Notes: a model not told the origin generated them from the sequence alone. A stretch of 7,532 nucleotides of DNA from JBBKXP01 sp038323615 (GCA_038323615.1 JBBQHC010000136.1:1-7532), one strand, 5' to 3'; counted from the first letter of the stretch, positions 1 through 6,565 are shown. Numbers and translations: made by a program.

Positions 1-1
1 T

Positions 2-442
2 GAGGCTGGCGCGGTTTTGGCGCGTGTGCCGTCCCATATGAGCTACAACGTCACGGTTCTGGACGCGCAGCGCAATTATCTGACGGCCATGCTGGCCCCT
101 GACAGGCCCGCCATCCTGACCCACGCGGCCGTCGCCACCAACCATCAGGAACAGGTTGAATGGATCAGCCACGCGCGTTTCACCTCGACCGTGGAGCGCG
201 AGCGGTTCCTGTTGCAGCGTCTGACCCTGCACCGCGATCCCGAAGAAAAGTTCATTGGTGCGTTTCTGCGACCGCCCTTGTATTCGACCGCCTTCAACGT
301 TGGCTTTGGCACCCTGTACACTGCGGTCTATCGTCCACGACTTCAGCAGATGGAGGTCCGCTGGCCGGGCACTGTCTGGCCGCTGTCGATGAATGGCTTT
401 GTTGATACCGGACGGCACGTTCAAATTCCCGGTGCGGCATAG
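2..442 (+). CDS. C45-family Ntn hydrolase / acyltransferase-like protein, C-terminal part (5' end outside window)
   Basis: The reading frame is open to the left window edge, so this is the last 146 residues of a longer protein. The tail resembles peptidase family C45, the autoproteolytic acyl-CoA:6-aminopenicillanate acyltransferase-like Ntn hydrolases. Seen: an Ala-Thr-Asn-His-Gln stretch at window residues 45-49, a Ser-Thr-Val-Glu-Arg-Glu-Arg-Phe-Leu helix at 62-70, and a closing Thr-Leu-Tyr-Thr-Ala-Val-Tyr-Arg-Pro strand at 104-112 followed by Arg-Trp-Pro-Gly. This order is typical of the end of C45 proteins. Family members cleave themselves at an internal Cys and then hydrolyse or transfer amide-linked acyl groups. 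The self-cleavage site would lie upstream and cannot be checked here. An internal ATG at position 38 is not a credible start because the fold needs the missing N-terminal part. It ends 254 bases before copA and shows no link to copper. Family call moderately sure; substrate unknown. Confidence 0.72.
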   Translation, partial: EAGAVLARVPSHMSYNVTVLDAQRNYLTAMLAPDRPAILTHAAVATNHQEQVEWISHARFTSTVERERFLLQRLTLHRDPEEKFIGAFLRPPLYSTAFNVGFGTLYTAVYRPRLQQMEVRWPGTVWPLSMNGFVDTGRHVQIPGAA

Positions 443-629
443 TCGCGCAAGTGAGGCGTCAAACCTAGCGGATGTCCGGTAATCAGGACTGCCGATGCTT
501 CGCACCTCGACGACAAAACTGAGGCCTTCCCCTGACCCGGATTATTCGTTCCAAGGCCATGCCTGACGCAGCATGTTTGGCGCTGGTATCGGTATTGATT
601 GGCGACGAAGGATTGTCGGTCAAAATCAC
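443..629. other. Non-coding gap between the C45-like gene and the copper promoter
   Basis: No ORF here has both a credible start with a ribosome-binding site and a recognisable product. The minus-strand ORF running through 483-1016 is a shadow of copA. One weak imperfect hairpin is visible: CATGC (558-562) against GCATG (571-575), flanked by CCAA (551-554) and TTGG (577-580). It has no T-tract, so it is not a convincing terminator for the upstream gene. Confidence 0.5.
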
Positions 630-637
630 TTGACCCC

Positions 638-668
638 TTGACCTTCCACTCACTGGAACCATCATATG
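638..668 (+). promoter_or_regulatory. CueR-type (MerR-family) copper-responsive promoter and operator of copA
   Basis: A -35 hexamer TTGACC (638-643, five of six consensus bases) and a -10-like CATATG (663-668) are separated by 19 bp. That spacer is longer than the usual 17 bp and is the hallmark of MerR-regulated promoters, where the activator untwists the DNA to realign the two elements. Inside the spacer lies the dyad TTCCA (644-648) - 5 bases - TGGAA (654-658). This is the TTCC-N7-GGAA core known for CueR/HmrR operators, placed nearer the -35 as in other family promoters. A cueR gene lies downstream at 3195. Predicted role: repressed or weak without copper, activated by Cu(I)-CueR. The -10 match is only partial. 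Confidence 0.8.
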
Positions 669-684
669 AAGTAAATCAAGTCGA

Positions 685-690
685 AAGGGA
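685..690 (+). promoter_or_regulatory. Ribosome-binding site of copA
   Basis: AAGGGA sits 6 bases before the ATG at 697. It fixes the copA start and leaves a short leader of about 20 bases after the predicted transcription start. Confidence 0.7.
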
Positions 691-696
691 CTGGAC

Positions 697-3183
697 ATGA
701 CCACTCCGACCAACGTCACGCTGTCGATCGAGGGCATGTCGTGTGCGTCCTGCGTGTCCCGCGTTGAACGTGCTGTTCTGGCGGCCCCCGGCGTGACCGC
801 AGCATCGGTTAATCTGGCCACGGAAACCGTGCAGATATCCGGTACCGCCGACACCGGCGCGCTGGTCAAGGTGCTGGCCGATGCCGGGTATCCGGCACGG
901 ACCTTGCAGGCCACACTGAACATCGCTGACATGACCTGTGCGTCCTGTGTGGGTCGCGTTGAACGGGCGCTCAGGGCGGTGCCGGGGGTGGTCGAGGCGC
1001 AGGTCAATCTGGCCACCGAAAGCGCTACGGTGCGCTATCTGGAGGGTCAGGCAAGCCCCGCCGACCTGATTGCGGCGACGGCTGGCGCGGGCTATGCCGC
1101 CAGCCAGCCTGACGCTGTCGAAATCGAAGACCGCAGCGCCCGCAAGGACCGCGAGGCGCAGGCCAAGGCCCGGCTGACGATTATCGCCGCCATATTGACC
1201 GTGCCGGTGTTCGTTCTGGAAATGGGCGGCCATATCTTTCCGCCGATCCATCAACTGATCGTCGATACCATCGGGATGCAGGTAAGCTGGATCATTCAGC
1301 TTGCCCTGACTACGGTCGTGCTGGCCTGGCCGGGTCGCAGTTTCTATACCAAGGGCTTTCCGGCCCTGTTGCGCGGCGCACCTGATATGAACAGTCTGGT
1401 CGCGCTCGGCACTGCCGCCGCTTTTGGTTATTCGCTGGTCGCCACCTTTTTGCCCACTCTCCTGCCTGTCGCGAGCCGCGCGGTCTATTACGAGGCGGCG
1501 GCGGTGATCGTCGTGCTGATCCTGCTTGGCCGGACACTCGAAGCCCGCGCCAAGGGTCGCACCGGCGCGGCGATCCAGCGCCTGATCGGGCTGCGCCCCA
1601 AGACGGCGCGGGTCGAGCGGGACGGCGTGGTCAGCGATCTAGCAATCGACCAGATCGTTGCAGACGACATTATCCATATCCGTCCCGGCGAACGGATTGC
1701 CGTCGATGGCATAGTGAGCGAAGGCGCGTCCTGGGTCGATGAATCGATGATAACGGGCGAGCCGGCTCCGGTGGAAAAGACCGCCGGGGGCGCGGTTGTA
1801 GGCGGCACCGTCAACGGCACCGGGGCGCTGGTGTTCCGTGCCACCCACGTCGGGGCCGATACGGTGCTGGCCCGGATCATCGGCATGGTCGAGGCGGCGC
1901 AATCGGCACGGTTGCCAATTCAAGGTTTGGTTGACCGGATCACCCTGTATTTCGTTCCGGTGGTCATCGTGATTGCGCTGACCACTGTCGGCGTCTGGTT
2001 GGCGTTCGGGCCGTCGCTGGCCTATGCGCTGGTGGCCGGGGTGTCGGTTCTGATCATCGCCTGCCCCTGCGCAATGGGTCTGGCGACGCCGACCTCGATC
2101 ATGGTCGGCACCGGGCGCGCCGCCGAACTGGGGGTGCTGTTTCGCAAGGGTGATGCCTTGCAGGGGTTGCAAGGTGTGTCGGTGGTGGCGCTGGACAAGA
2201 CCGGCACGCTGACCGCAGGACGCCCCGAATTGACCGATCTGGTCGTGATGGACGGCTTTGACGAAACCGAGGTGCTGGCCCTGACTGCCGCCGCCGAAAC
2301 CGCATCGGAACACCCGGTTGCTGCTGCGATCCTGCGCGGCGCCGCGACGCGGGGGCTGAGCGTGCCCAAGGCCGACAGTTTCGCGTCGATCACCGGCTAT
2401 GGCGTCAGCGCCACGGTGGCGGGCCGCACCGTGCTGGCCGGGGCCGACCGGCTGATGCGGCGCGAGGGGATTTTCCTGCCCGCCGATGCGCCCGGCGATG
2501 CCTTGGCCGCCAAGGGACGCACGCCGCTTTATGTGGCGATTGATGGCAAACTGGCCGCCGTCATCGGAGTCGCCGATCCGGTCAAGCCCGGCACCCCGGC
2601 GGCGATTGCCGCGCTGCACAAAATGGGTCTGCGGGTGGCGATGATCACCGGCGACAACGCTGAGACGGCGCGGGTGATCGCGGATAGCCTCGGTATCGAT
2701 ACCGTCGTGGCCGAGGTGTTGCCCGATGGCAAGGTTGCCGCCCTTGACGGCCTGCGCCAGCATGGCAAGGTCGCCTTTGTCGGCGACGGGATCAACGACG
2801 CCCCGGCGCTGGCCCATGCGGATGTCGGCATCGCCATCGGCACCGGCACCGATGTCGCCATCGAGACCGCCGATGTGGTCCTGATGGCGGGCGATCTGGG
2901 GGCCGTGGTCAACGCCTTTGCGGTCAGCCGGGCGACGATGCGCAACATTCACCAGAACCTGTTCTGGGCCTTTGGCTATAACGTCGCGCTGATCCCGGTC
3001 GCCGCTGGGGTACTTTACCCGGCCTATGGCCTCCTTTTGTCGCCGGTGCTTGCCGCCGGGGCGATGGCGCTGTCCAGCGTTTTTGTGCTCACCAATGCGT
3101 TGCGCCTGCGCCGGGTACGCGCCGCACTTGTCGTCGCCGACGCGCGTCCGTCCGGCATCGCCCTGCAACCCGCCACAGCCTGA
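697..3183 (+). CDS. copA: Cu(I)-exporting P1B-1-type ATPase CopA
   Basis: An 828-residue inner-membrane pump that uses ATP to export Cu(I) from the cytoplasm. Two N-terminal heavy-metal-associated domains carry Met-Ser-Cys-Ala-Ser-Cys (Cys16, Cys19) and Met-Thr-Cys-Ala-Ser-Cys (Cys81, Cys84). About eight membrane segments follow (near 160-180, 191-212, 231-253, 262-280, 415-438, 442-465, 750-776, 780-803). The actuator loop has Thr-Gly-Glu-Pro at 353-356. The transport site is Cys456-Pro-Cys458, with Tyr761-Asn762 in segment 7 and Met790-x-x-Ser793-Ser794 in segment 8. These three signatures together define the Cu(I) subgroup rather than Zn/Cd or Co pumps. The phosphorylation motif Asp500-Lys-Thr-Gly-Thr, the nucleotide-domain Ser-Glu-His-Pro (537-540), Thr-Gly-Asp-Asn (651-654) and Gly-Asp-Gly-Ile-Asn-Asp (696-701) are all intact. 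Length is normal for the family. It is preceded by a CueR-type promoter and followed 11 bases later by cueR. No copper-chaperone gene is adjacent. Confidence 0.96.
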   Translation: MTTPTNVTLSIEGMSCASCVSRVERAVLAAPGVTAASVNLATETVQISGTADTGALVKVLADAGYPARTLQATLNIADMTCASCVGRVERALRAVPGVVEAQVNLATESATVRYLEGQASPADLIAATAGAGYAASQPDAVEIEDRSARKDREAQAKARLTIIAAILTVPVFVLEMGGHIFPPIHQLIVDTIGMQVSWIIQLALTTVVLAWPGRSFYTKGFPALLRGAPDMNSLVALGTAAAFGYSLVATFLPTLLPVASRAVYYEAAAVIVVLILLGRTLEARAKGRTGAAIQRLIGLRPKTARVERDGVVSDLAIDQIVADDIIHIRPGERIAVDGIVSEGASWVDESMITGEPAPVEKTAGGAVVGGTVNGTGALVFRATHVGADTVLARIIGMVEAAQSARLPIQGLVDRITLYFVPVVIVIALTTVGVWLAFGPSLAYALVAGVSVLIIACPCAMGLATPTSIMVGTGRAAELGVLFRKGDALQGLQGVSVVALDKTGTLTAGRPELTDLVVMDGFDETEVLALTAAAETASEHPVAAAILRGAATRGLSVPKADSFASITGYGVSATVAGRTVLAGADRLMRREGIFLPADAPGDALAAKGRTPLYVAIDGKLAAVIGVADPVKPGTPAAIAALHKMGLRVAMITGDNAETARVIADSLGIDTVVAEVLPDGKVAALDGLRQHGKVAFVGDGINDAPALAHADVGIAIGTGTDVAIETADVVLMAGDLGAVVNAFAVSRATMRNIHQNLFWAFGYNVALIPVAAGVLYPAYGLLLSPVLAAGAMALSSVFVLTNALRLRRVRAALVVADARPSGIALQPATA

Positions 3184-3194
3184 GGATCACACCG

Positions 3195-3590
3195 ATGAAC
3201 ATCAGCCACGTTGCCACCCGCGCCGGTCTGCCCGCCAAGACGATCCGTTACTATGAGGATATCGGGCTGATCAAACCGCTGCGCGACTCTAACGGCTACC
3301 GCGCGTTTCGCGACAGCGACGTGCACAAACTGGCATTTCTGGGCCGGGCCCGGGCATTGGGGTTCAGCATCGAGGATTGCCGTGCATTGCTGGCTTTGTG
3401 GGAGGACAAGGCCCGTGCCAGCGCCGATGTCCGCGCCATCGCCGAGGACCATCTGAAGCAGATCAAGGCCAAGATCGCCGACTTGCAGGCGATGCAGGCG
3501 ACGTTGGCCAATCTGGTGGACTGTTGCGCTGGCGACAACCGGCCCGATTGCCCGATCCTGCATTCGCTGGGTGCCGGGCCGCGACCGTAG
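3195..3590 (+). CDS. cueR: CueR/HmrR-type Cu(I)-responsive MerR-family activator
   Basis: A 131-residue MerR-family regulator. The N-terminal winged helix-turn-helix (about residues 1-70) begins Met-Asn-Ile-Ser and contains the family pattern Lys-Thr-Ile-Arg-Tyr-Tyr-Glu. A dimerisation helix spans roughly 80-107. The metal loop shows Cys111-x7-Cys119 followed by Pro-Ile, the spacing of the two copper-ligand cysteines in E. coli CueR. Ser76, in an Ala-Ser-Ala-Asp-Val context, matches the serine that marks monovalent-metal sensors, where divalent sensors carry a Cys. Cys110 is an extra cysteine next to the first ligand, and the Cys-Cys-His-His tail of E. coli CueR is absent. The ATG has a GAGG (3182-3185) that overlaps the copA stop codon. 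Its likely target is the promoter at 638-668, and its place downstream of copA implies co-transcription and positive feedback. Confidence 0.93.
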   Translation: MNISHVATRAGLPAKTIRYYEDIGLIKPLRDSNGYRAFRDSDVHKLAFLGRARALGFSIEDCRALLALWEDKARASADVRAIAEDHLKQIKAKIADLQAMQATLANLVDCCAGDNRPDCPILHSLGAGPRP

Positions 3591-3607
3591 ATATAGGTCG
3601 CGGTTTC
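3579..3607 (+). terminator. Intrinsic terminator overlapping the end of cueR
   Basis: A perfect 8-bp inverted repeat, CCGCGACC (3579-3586) and GGTCGCGG (3596-3603), with a 9-base loop is followed directly by TTTCTTC. The stem starts within the last codons of cueR and the stop codon (3588-3590) lies in the loop. It would close the copA-cueR transcript and insulate the downstream ThDP-enzyme gene. The T-tract is short and interrupted. Confidence 0.72.
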
Positions 3608-3623
3608 TTCACCGATCTGCGCA

Positions 3624-3708
3624 ATGCCGGACATCGGATAAACTGCTGGTAGCAGAAGTCACAGGATCCGATTTGAACCCTGGCCGTGATTATGTTTGCG
3701 TCCGGCGT
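3624..3708 (+). other. Cluster of nested inverted repeats upstream of the ThDP-enzyme gene (possible structured leader)
   Basis: Three complementary pairs lie within 85 bases. The outer pair is GCCGGAC (3626-3632) with GTCCGGC (3700-3706), extendable by a T-G and an A-T pair. The middle pair is ATCGGAT (3633-3639) with ATCCGAT (3666-3672). The inner pair is CTGCT (3643-3647) with AGCAG (3651-3655). The two 5' arms are directly contiguous, so the stems could stack, leaving 27 unpaired bases on the 3' side. The element ends 47 bases before the ATG at 3756. I match it to no known riboswitch and see no thiamine-diphosphate riboswitch core. Two 7-bp repeats in a gap this size could arise by chance, so a structured leader or regulator site is only a possibility. 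Confidence 0.3.
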
Positions 3709-3744
3709 CCGTCTCGACATACCTCTGCCCTGACGTTGCACCGC

Positions 3745-3749
3745 AGGGA
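3745..3749 (+). promoter_or_regulatory. Ribosome-binding site deciding the start of the ThDP-enzyme gene
   Basis: AGGGA lies 6 bases before the ATG at 3756. The frame stays open upstream to an ATG at 3696, but that start has no comparable site, and the 20 extra residues would precede the usual N-terminus of the family (Ala-Ala-Asp-Ile-Leu-Ala). The start at 3756 is therefore preferred. Confidence 0.7.
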
Positions 3750-3755
3750 TCGCAG

Positions 3756-5372
3756 ATGACTTTGACCGCCGCCGATATTCTGGCCCGCCGGCTGTACGAC
3801 GCCGGGGTGCGCCATGCGTTCGGGATGCCGGGGGGCGAGGTGCTGACGCTTATCCGCGCTCTCGCGAAGGCAGGGATCGCCTTTGTTCTGGCCAAACATG
3901 AAACCGCCGCCGGGTTCATGGCCGAGGCGGCGTATCATCGCACCGGCGCACCGGGAGTGATGGTCGCGACGCTGGGGCCGGGGGCGATGAACGGCGTCAA
4001 TGCGGTGGCCAACGCCTTGCAAGACCGGGTGCCGCTGATCGTGCTGACCGGTTGCGTTGATGCCGACGAGGCGCAGAGCTATACCCATCAGGTGATGGAT
4101 CACGGACAGGTTTTTGCGCCGATCTGCAAGGCGACATTCCGGTTCAGCGCCGGGGCGGCGGCGATCATCGCCGACCGGGCCGTCACCACTGCGCTGGCGC
4201 CGCGCTGCGGCCCGGTGCATATTGATGTGCCGATCTCGACCGCCGGGCAGCCGGTGCCGCCGGGCAAGCCGTGGCACAGGGATCCGCCCCTGCCGGCAGT
4301 CGCCACCGAGGGGCCGGCGTTGCAGGCCGTCCGCGCCGCCGTTCTGGGGGCAAAACGTCCGGTGGCGATCATTGGTCTTGATGTGATGCAGGAAGCCAGC
4401 GGGACCGCCGTGCAGGCAGTTCTGGAACGGCTGCACATTCCCTTTGTCACCACCTACAAGGCCAAGGGCGTGATCCCCGAGGACCATCCGCTGTGCCTTG
4501 GGGCTGCCGGGTTGTCGCCCAAGGCCGATGCGCTGATCCTGCCCTTTGTGCAGGCGGCCGATCTGGTGCTGTGCCTTGGCTATGATCCGATCGAAATGCG
4601 GGCGGGCTGGCAGCATGTCTGGGATCCGGCGGAAACCTGCGTGATCGACATCGCTGCCGCGCCCAATACCCACTATATGCACCGCGCGACCTACGAAATC
4701 GTCGGCCATGTCGGGGCCAACTGCGCGATGCTCGCGCCGGATGTCGCGCCCGCCCCGGCCACCTGGCCCAAGGGCGAGGTCGCCGCGCTGCAACAAGCCC
4801 TGTCGCGGGCGTTCCCTGTCGATACCGACTGGGGCCCGGCAGGGGTGATTGGCGAATGCATGGCGGTGCTGCCGCCCGATACGCTGGCGACGGTCGATTC
4901 TGGGGCGCATCGCATCCTGCTGTCGCAGATGTGGCGCTGCACCGCGCCGCGCAGCCTGATGCAGTCAAGCGGGCTTTGCACGATGGGTTGCGCCGTGCCA
5001 CTCGCGATTGGCACCAGCATCCTTGCGCCCGACCGCCCGGTGGTTTCGTTTTCCGGCGATGCCGGGTTCCTTATGGCGCTGGGCGAACTCGCCACCGCCG
5101 CCGAGCGAAAACTGCGGACGATCTTTGTGGTCTTTGTCGATGCCAGCCTCGCCCTGATCGAGAAAAAGCAGCGTGAAAACCAGATGCCCAATCTGGGTGT
5201 CGATTTCGGTTGGCACGACTATGCGGCGCTGGGCCGGGCCTTTGGCGGTGCCGGTGCGCAAGTGCGCAACCGCGCTGAATTACGGGCGGCGCTGGACGCG
5301 GCGCTAATCTGCGAAACATTCACCGTCATCGCCGCTGAGATTGACCGGCAAGGCTATGACGGGCTGATATAA
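3756..5372 (+). CDS. Thiamine-diphosphate-dependent enzyme, acetolactate synthase-like (substrate unknown)
   Basis: A 538-residue member of the ThDP decarboxylase/acetolactate synthase superfamily with the usual three domains. The pyrimidine-binding domain (about 1-165) carries the cofactor-activating Glu49 in Lys-His-Glu-Thr-Ala and a His111-Gln112 pair. The middle domain (about 185-325) has Gly-Tyr-Asp-Pro-Ile-Glu (275-280), wording typical of FAD-independent catabolic acetolactate synthase (AlsS) rather than the Arg-Phe-Asp-Asp-Arg of biosynthetic IlvB. The pyrophosphate domain (about 360-530) has Gly-Asp435-Ala, not the usual Gly-Asp-Gly, and Asp462 where the family normally has the second metal-binding Asn; AlsS also has Asp there. 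No IlvN-like small-subunit gene is adjacent, and an alsD-type decarboxylase is not seen. A CoA-transferase gene follows 11 bases later, so acyl-CoA lyase or decarboxylase chemistry is an alternative to acetolactate synthesis. Superfamily certain; reaction not. Confidence 0.85.
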   Translation: MTLTAADILARRLYDAGVRHAFGMPGGEVLTLIRALAKAGIAFVLAKHETAAGFMAEAAYHRTGAPGVMVATLGPGAMNGVNAVANALQDRVPLIVLTGCVDADEAQSYTHQVMDHGQVFAPICKATFRFSAGAAAIIADRAVTTALAPRCGPVHIDVPISTAGQPVPPGKPWHRDPPLPAVATEGPALQAVRAAVLGAKRPVAIIGLDVMQEASGTAVQAVLERLHIPFVTTYKAKGVIPEDHPLCLGAAGLSPKADALILPFVQAADLVLCLGYDPIEMRAGWQHVWDPAETCVIDIAAAPNTHYMHRATYEIVGHVGANCAMLAPDVAPAPATWPKGEVAALQQALSRAFPVDTDWGPAGVIGECMAVLPPDTLATVDSGAHRILLSQMWRCTAPRSLMQSSGLCTMGCAVPLAIGTSILAPDRPVVSFSGDAGFLMALGELATAAERKLRTIFVVFVDASLALIEKKQRENQMPNLGVDFGWHDYAALGRAFGGAGAQVRNRAELRAALDAALICETFTVIAAEIDRQGYDGLI

Positions 5373-5383
5373 AAGGAGACGAC

Positions 5384-6565
5384 ATGACTGGCGCACTTGA
5401 CGGCATCACCGTTCTTGACCTGACCCGGATTCTGGCGGGGCCGACCTGCACCCAACTTCTGGGCGACCTCGGGGCCGAGGTTATCAAGGTTGAAAACCCG
5501 CAGACCGGCGGCGACGATACCCGCGCATGGGGGCCGCCGCAGGTGGTCGACGGGCAGGGGCAGCCGACCGATCTGTCGGCCTATTTCATGGCCGCCAACC
5601 GCAACAAGAAATCGGTCGCCATCGATATTGCAACGCCCGAGGGGCAGGCGCAGGTCCGCGCGCTGGCCCGGCAGGCCGATATCGTGGTCGAGAATTTCAA
5701 GCCGGGGGGACTGGCGAAATACGGGCTGGGGCCGGACGATCTGCTGCTCGGCCAGCCGGGGCTGATCTACTGTTCGATCTCGGGCTACGGCCAGACCGGC
5801 CCGAACCGCGACAAACCGGGCTATGATTTGATGGCGCAGGGCTATGGTGGCATCATGAGCCTGACCGGCGAACCCGAGGGCGCCCCGATGAAGGTCGGCG
5901 TCGGCATCGCCGATGTGATGTGCGGCATGTATGCGGCGGTCGGCATCCTTGCCGCGCTGCATCACCGGGATCGGACCGGCGAGGGCCAGCATATCGATCT
6001 GGCGCTGGTCGATACGCAACTGGCATGGCTGATCAACGAGGGCACCAATTACCTTGAATCCGGTCAGTTACCGACGCGGCGCGGCAATGGTCACCCCAAC
6101 ATCGTGCCTTACAACGTCTTTGCCGCCGCCGATGGCCATGTGATCGTCGCGGTCGGTAATGACAGTCAGTTTGGCCGGTTCTGCGATTTTCTGGGCTGCC
6201 CCGAGATCGCCGCCGATACCCGCTATGCCACCAATCTGGCGCGGATTGCCAACCGCGGGGCGCTGATGGCCTTGCTTGGCCCGATGATCGCCAGTCGCAG
6301 CATGGCCGAAACAATCGCTGGGCTCGAGGCGCGTAAAGTGCCGGTCGGGCCGGTCAATACGTTGGACGTGGCACTGGGGTCGGATCAGGCGCTGGCCCGC
6401 GAGATGACGGTGCGGATGGAGCGCGATGATGTCGCGCGGGGCTGTGTCACGCTTCTGGGCAACCCGCTCAAGATGTCGCGCACGCCTGTCAGCTATCGCC
6501 TGCCACCGCCGCATTTCGGGCAGGACAGTGATGAAATCCTGGGAAATCTGCCGCCCGATCCGTGA
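5384..6565 (+). CDS. Class III (CaiB/BaiF) CoA-transferase
   Basis: A 393-residue protein of the family III CoA-transferases, cytoplasmic dimers of interlocked rings that move CoA between carboxylic acids through an aspartyl-CoA thioester. Seen: the N-terminal Leu-Asp-Leu-Thr-Arg-Ile-Leu-Ala-Gly-Pro block (11-20), Gly-Ala-Glu-Val-Ile-Lys-Val-Glu (30-37), Asn-Arg-Asn-Lys-Lys-Ser (72-77), and the catalytic region Gly-Tyr-Gly-Gln-Thr-Gly-Pro (134-140) leading to Asp148, the expected nucleophile, in Gly-Tyr-Asp-Leu-Met-Ala-Gln. The C-terminal half (near residues 236-262, His-Pro-Asn-Ile-Val-Pro-Tyr then Val-Gly-Asn-Asp-Ser-Gln-Phe) recalls the glutarate/succinyl-CoA transferase (SUGCT-like) branch more than formyl-CoA transferase. 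Length is normal. A strong AAGGAG (5373-5378) fixes the start. It abuts the ThDP-enzyme gene, implying one transcript and a shared pathway. The substrate pair cannot be read from sequence. Confidence 0.9.
   Translation: MTGALDGITVLDLTRILAGPTCTQLLGDLGAEVIKVENPQTGGDDTRAWGPPQVVDGQGQPTDLSAYFMAANRNKKSVAIDIATPEGQAQVRALARQADIVVENFKPGGLAKYGLGPDDLLLGQPGLIYCSISGYGQTGPNRDKPGYDLMAQGYGGIMSLTGEPEGAPMKVGVGIADVMCGMYAAVGILAALHHRDRTGEGQHIDLALVDTQLAWLINEGTNYLESGQLPTRRGNGHPNIVPYNVFAAADGHVIVAVGNDSQFGRFCDFLGCPEIAADTRYATNLARIANRGALMALLGPMIASRSMAETIAGLEARKVPVGPVNTLDVALGSDQALAREMTVRMERDDVARGCVTLLGNPLKMSRTPVSYRLPPPHFGQDSDEILGNLPPDP

Noticed and set aside
558..580. Terminator for the C45-like gene
   Set aside because: The hairpin is short, imperfect, more than 100 bases after the stop codon and lacks a T-tract.
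1639..3168. Long open frame of 509 codons on the minus strand across copA
   Set aside because: It lies wholly opposite an intact copA with every P-type ATPase motif. Its product is rich in Arg, Gly, His and Gln with no recognisable domain, as expected for an antisense shadow in GC-rich DNA.
3647..3681. tRNA 3'-end-like sequence on the minus strand (a GGGTTCAAATC stretch followed by CTGCTACCA)
   Set aside because: It suggested a tRNA remnant or attachment site, but the T-stem does not pair properly, no D or anticodon arm is present, and the 7-base flanking repeats are not in the positions an acceptor stem needs.
3673..3696. Promoter for the ThDP-enzyme operon (TTGAAC at 3673 and TATGTT at 3691)
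   Set aside because: The two hexamers are only 12 bases apart, too close for a normal sigma-70 promoter, and the TG of an extended -10 is one base out of place. A promoter must exist nearby but I cannot place it.
3690..4910. Long open frame of 406 codons on the minus strand across the ThDP-enzyme gene
   Set aside because: Same reasoning: low-complexity Arg/His/Gly-rich product, no credible start signal, and the + strand gene is clearly real.
3756..5372. Oxalyl-CoA decarboxylase assignment for the ThDP enzyme
   Set aside because: The neighbouring CoA-transferase makes it tempting, but the N-terminal and middle-domain motifs match acetolactate synthase-like proteins better than OXC.
5354..6019. 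Minus-strand open frame opposite the CoA-transferase gene
   Set aside because: Antisense shadow of a complete CaiB/BaiF gene with no domain or ribosome-binding site support.
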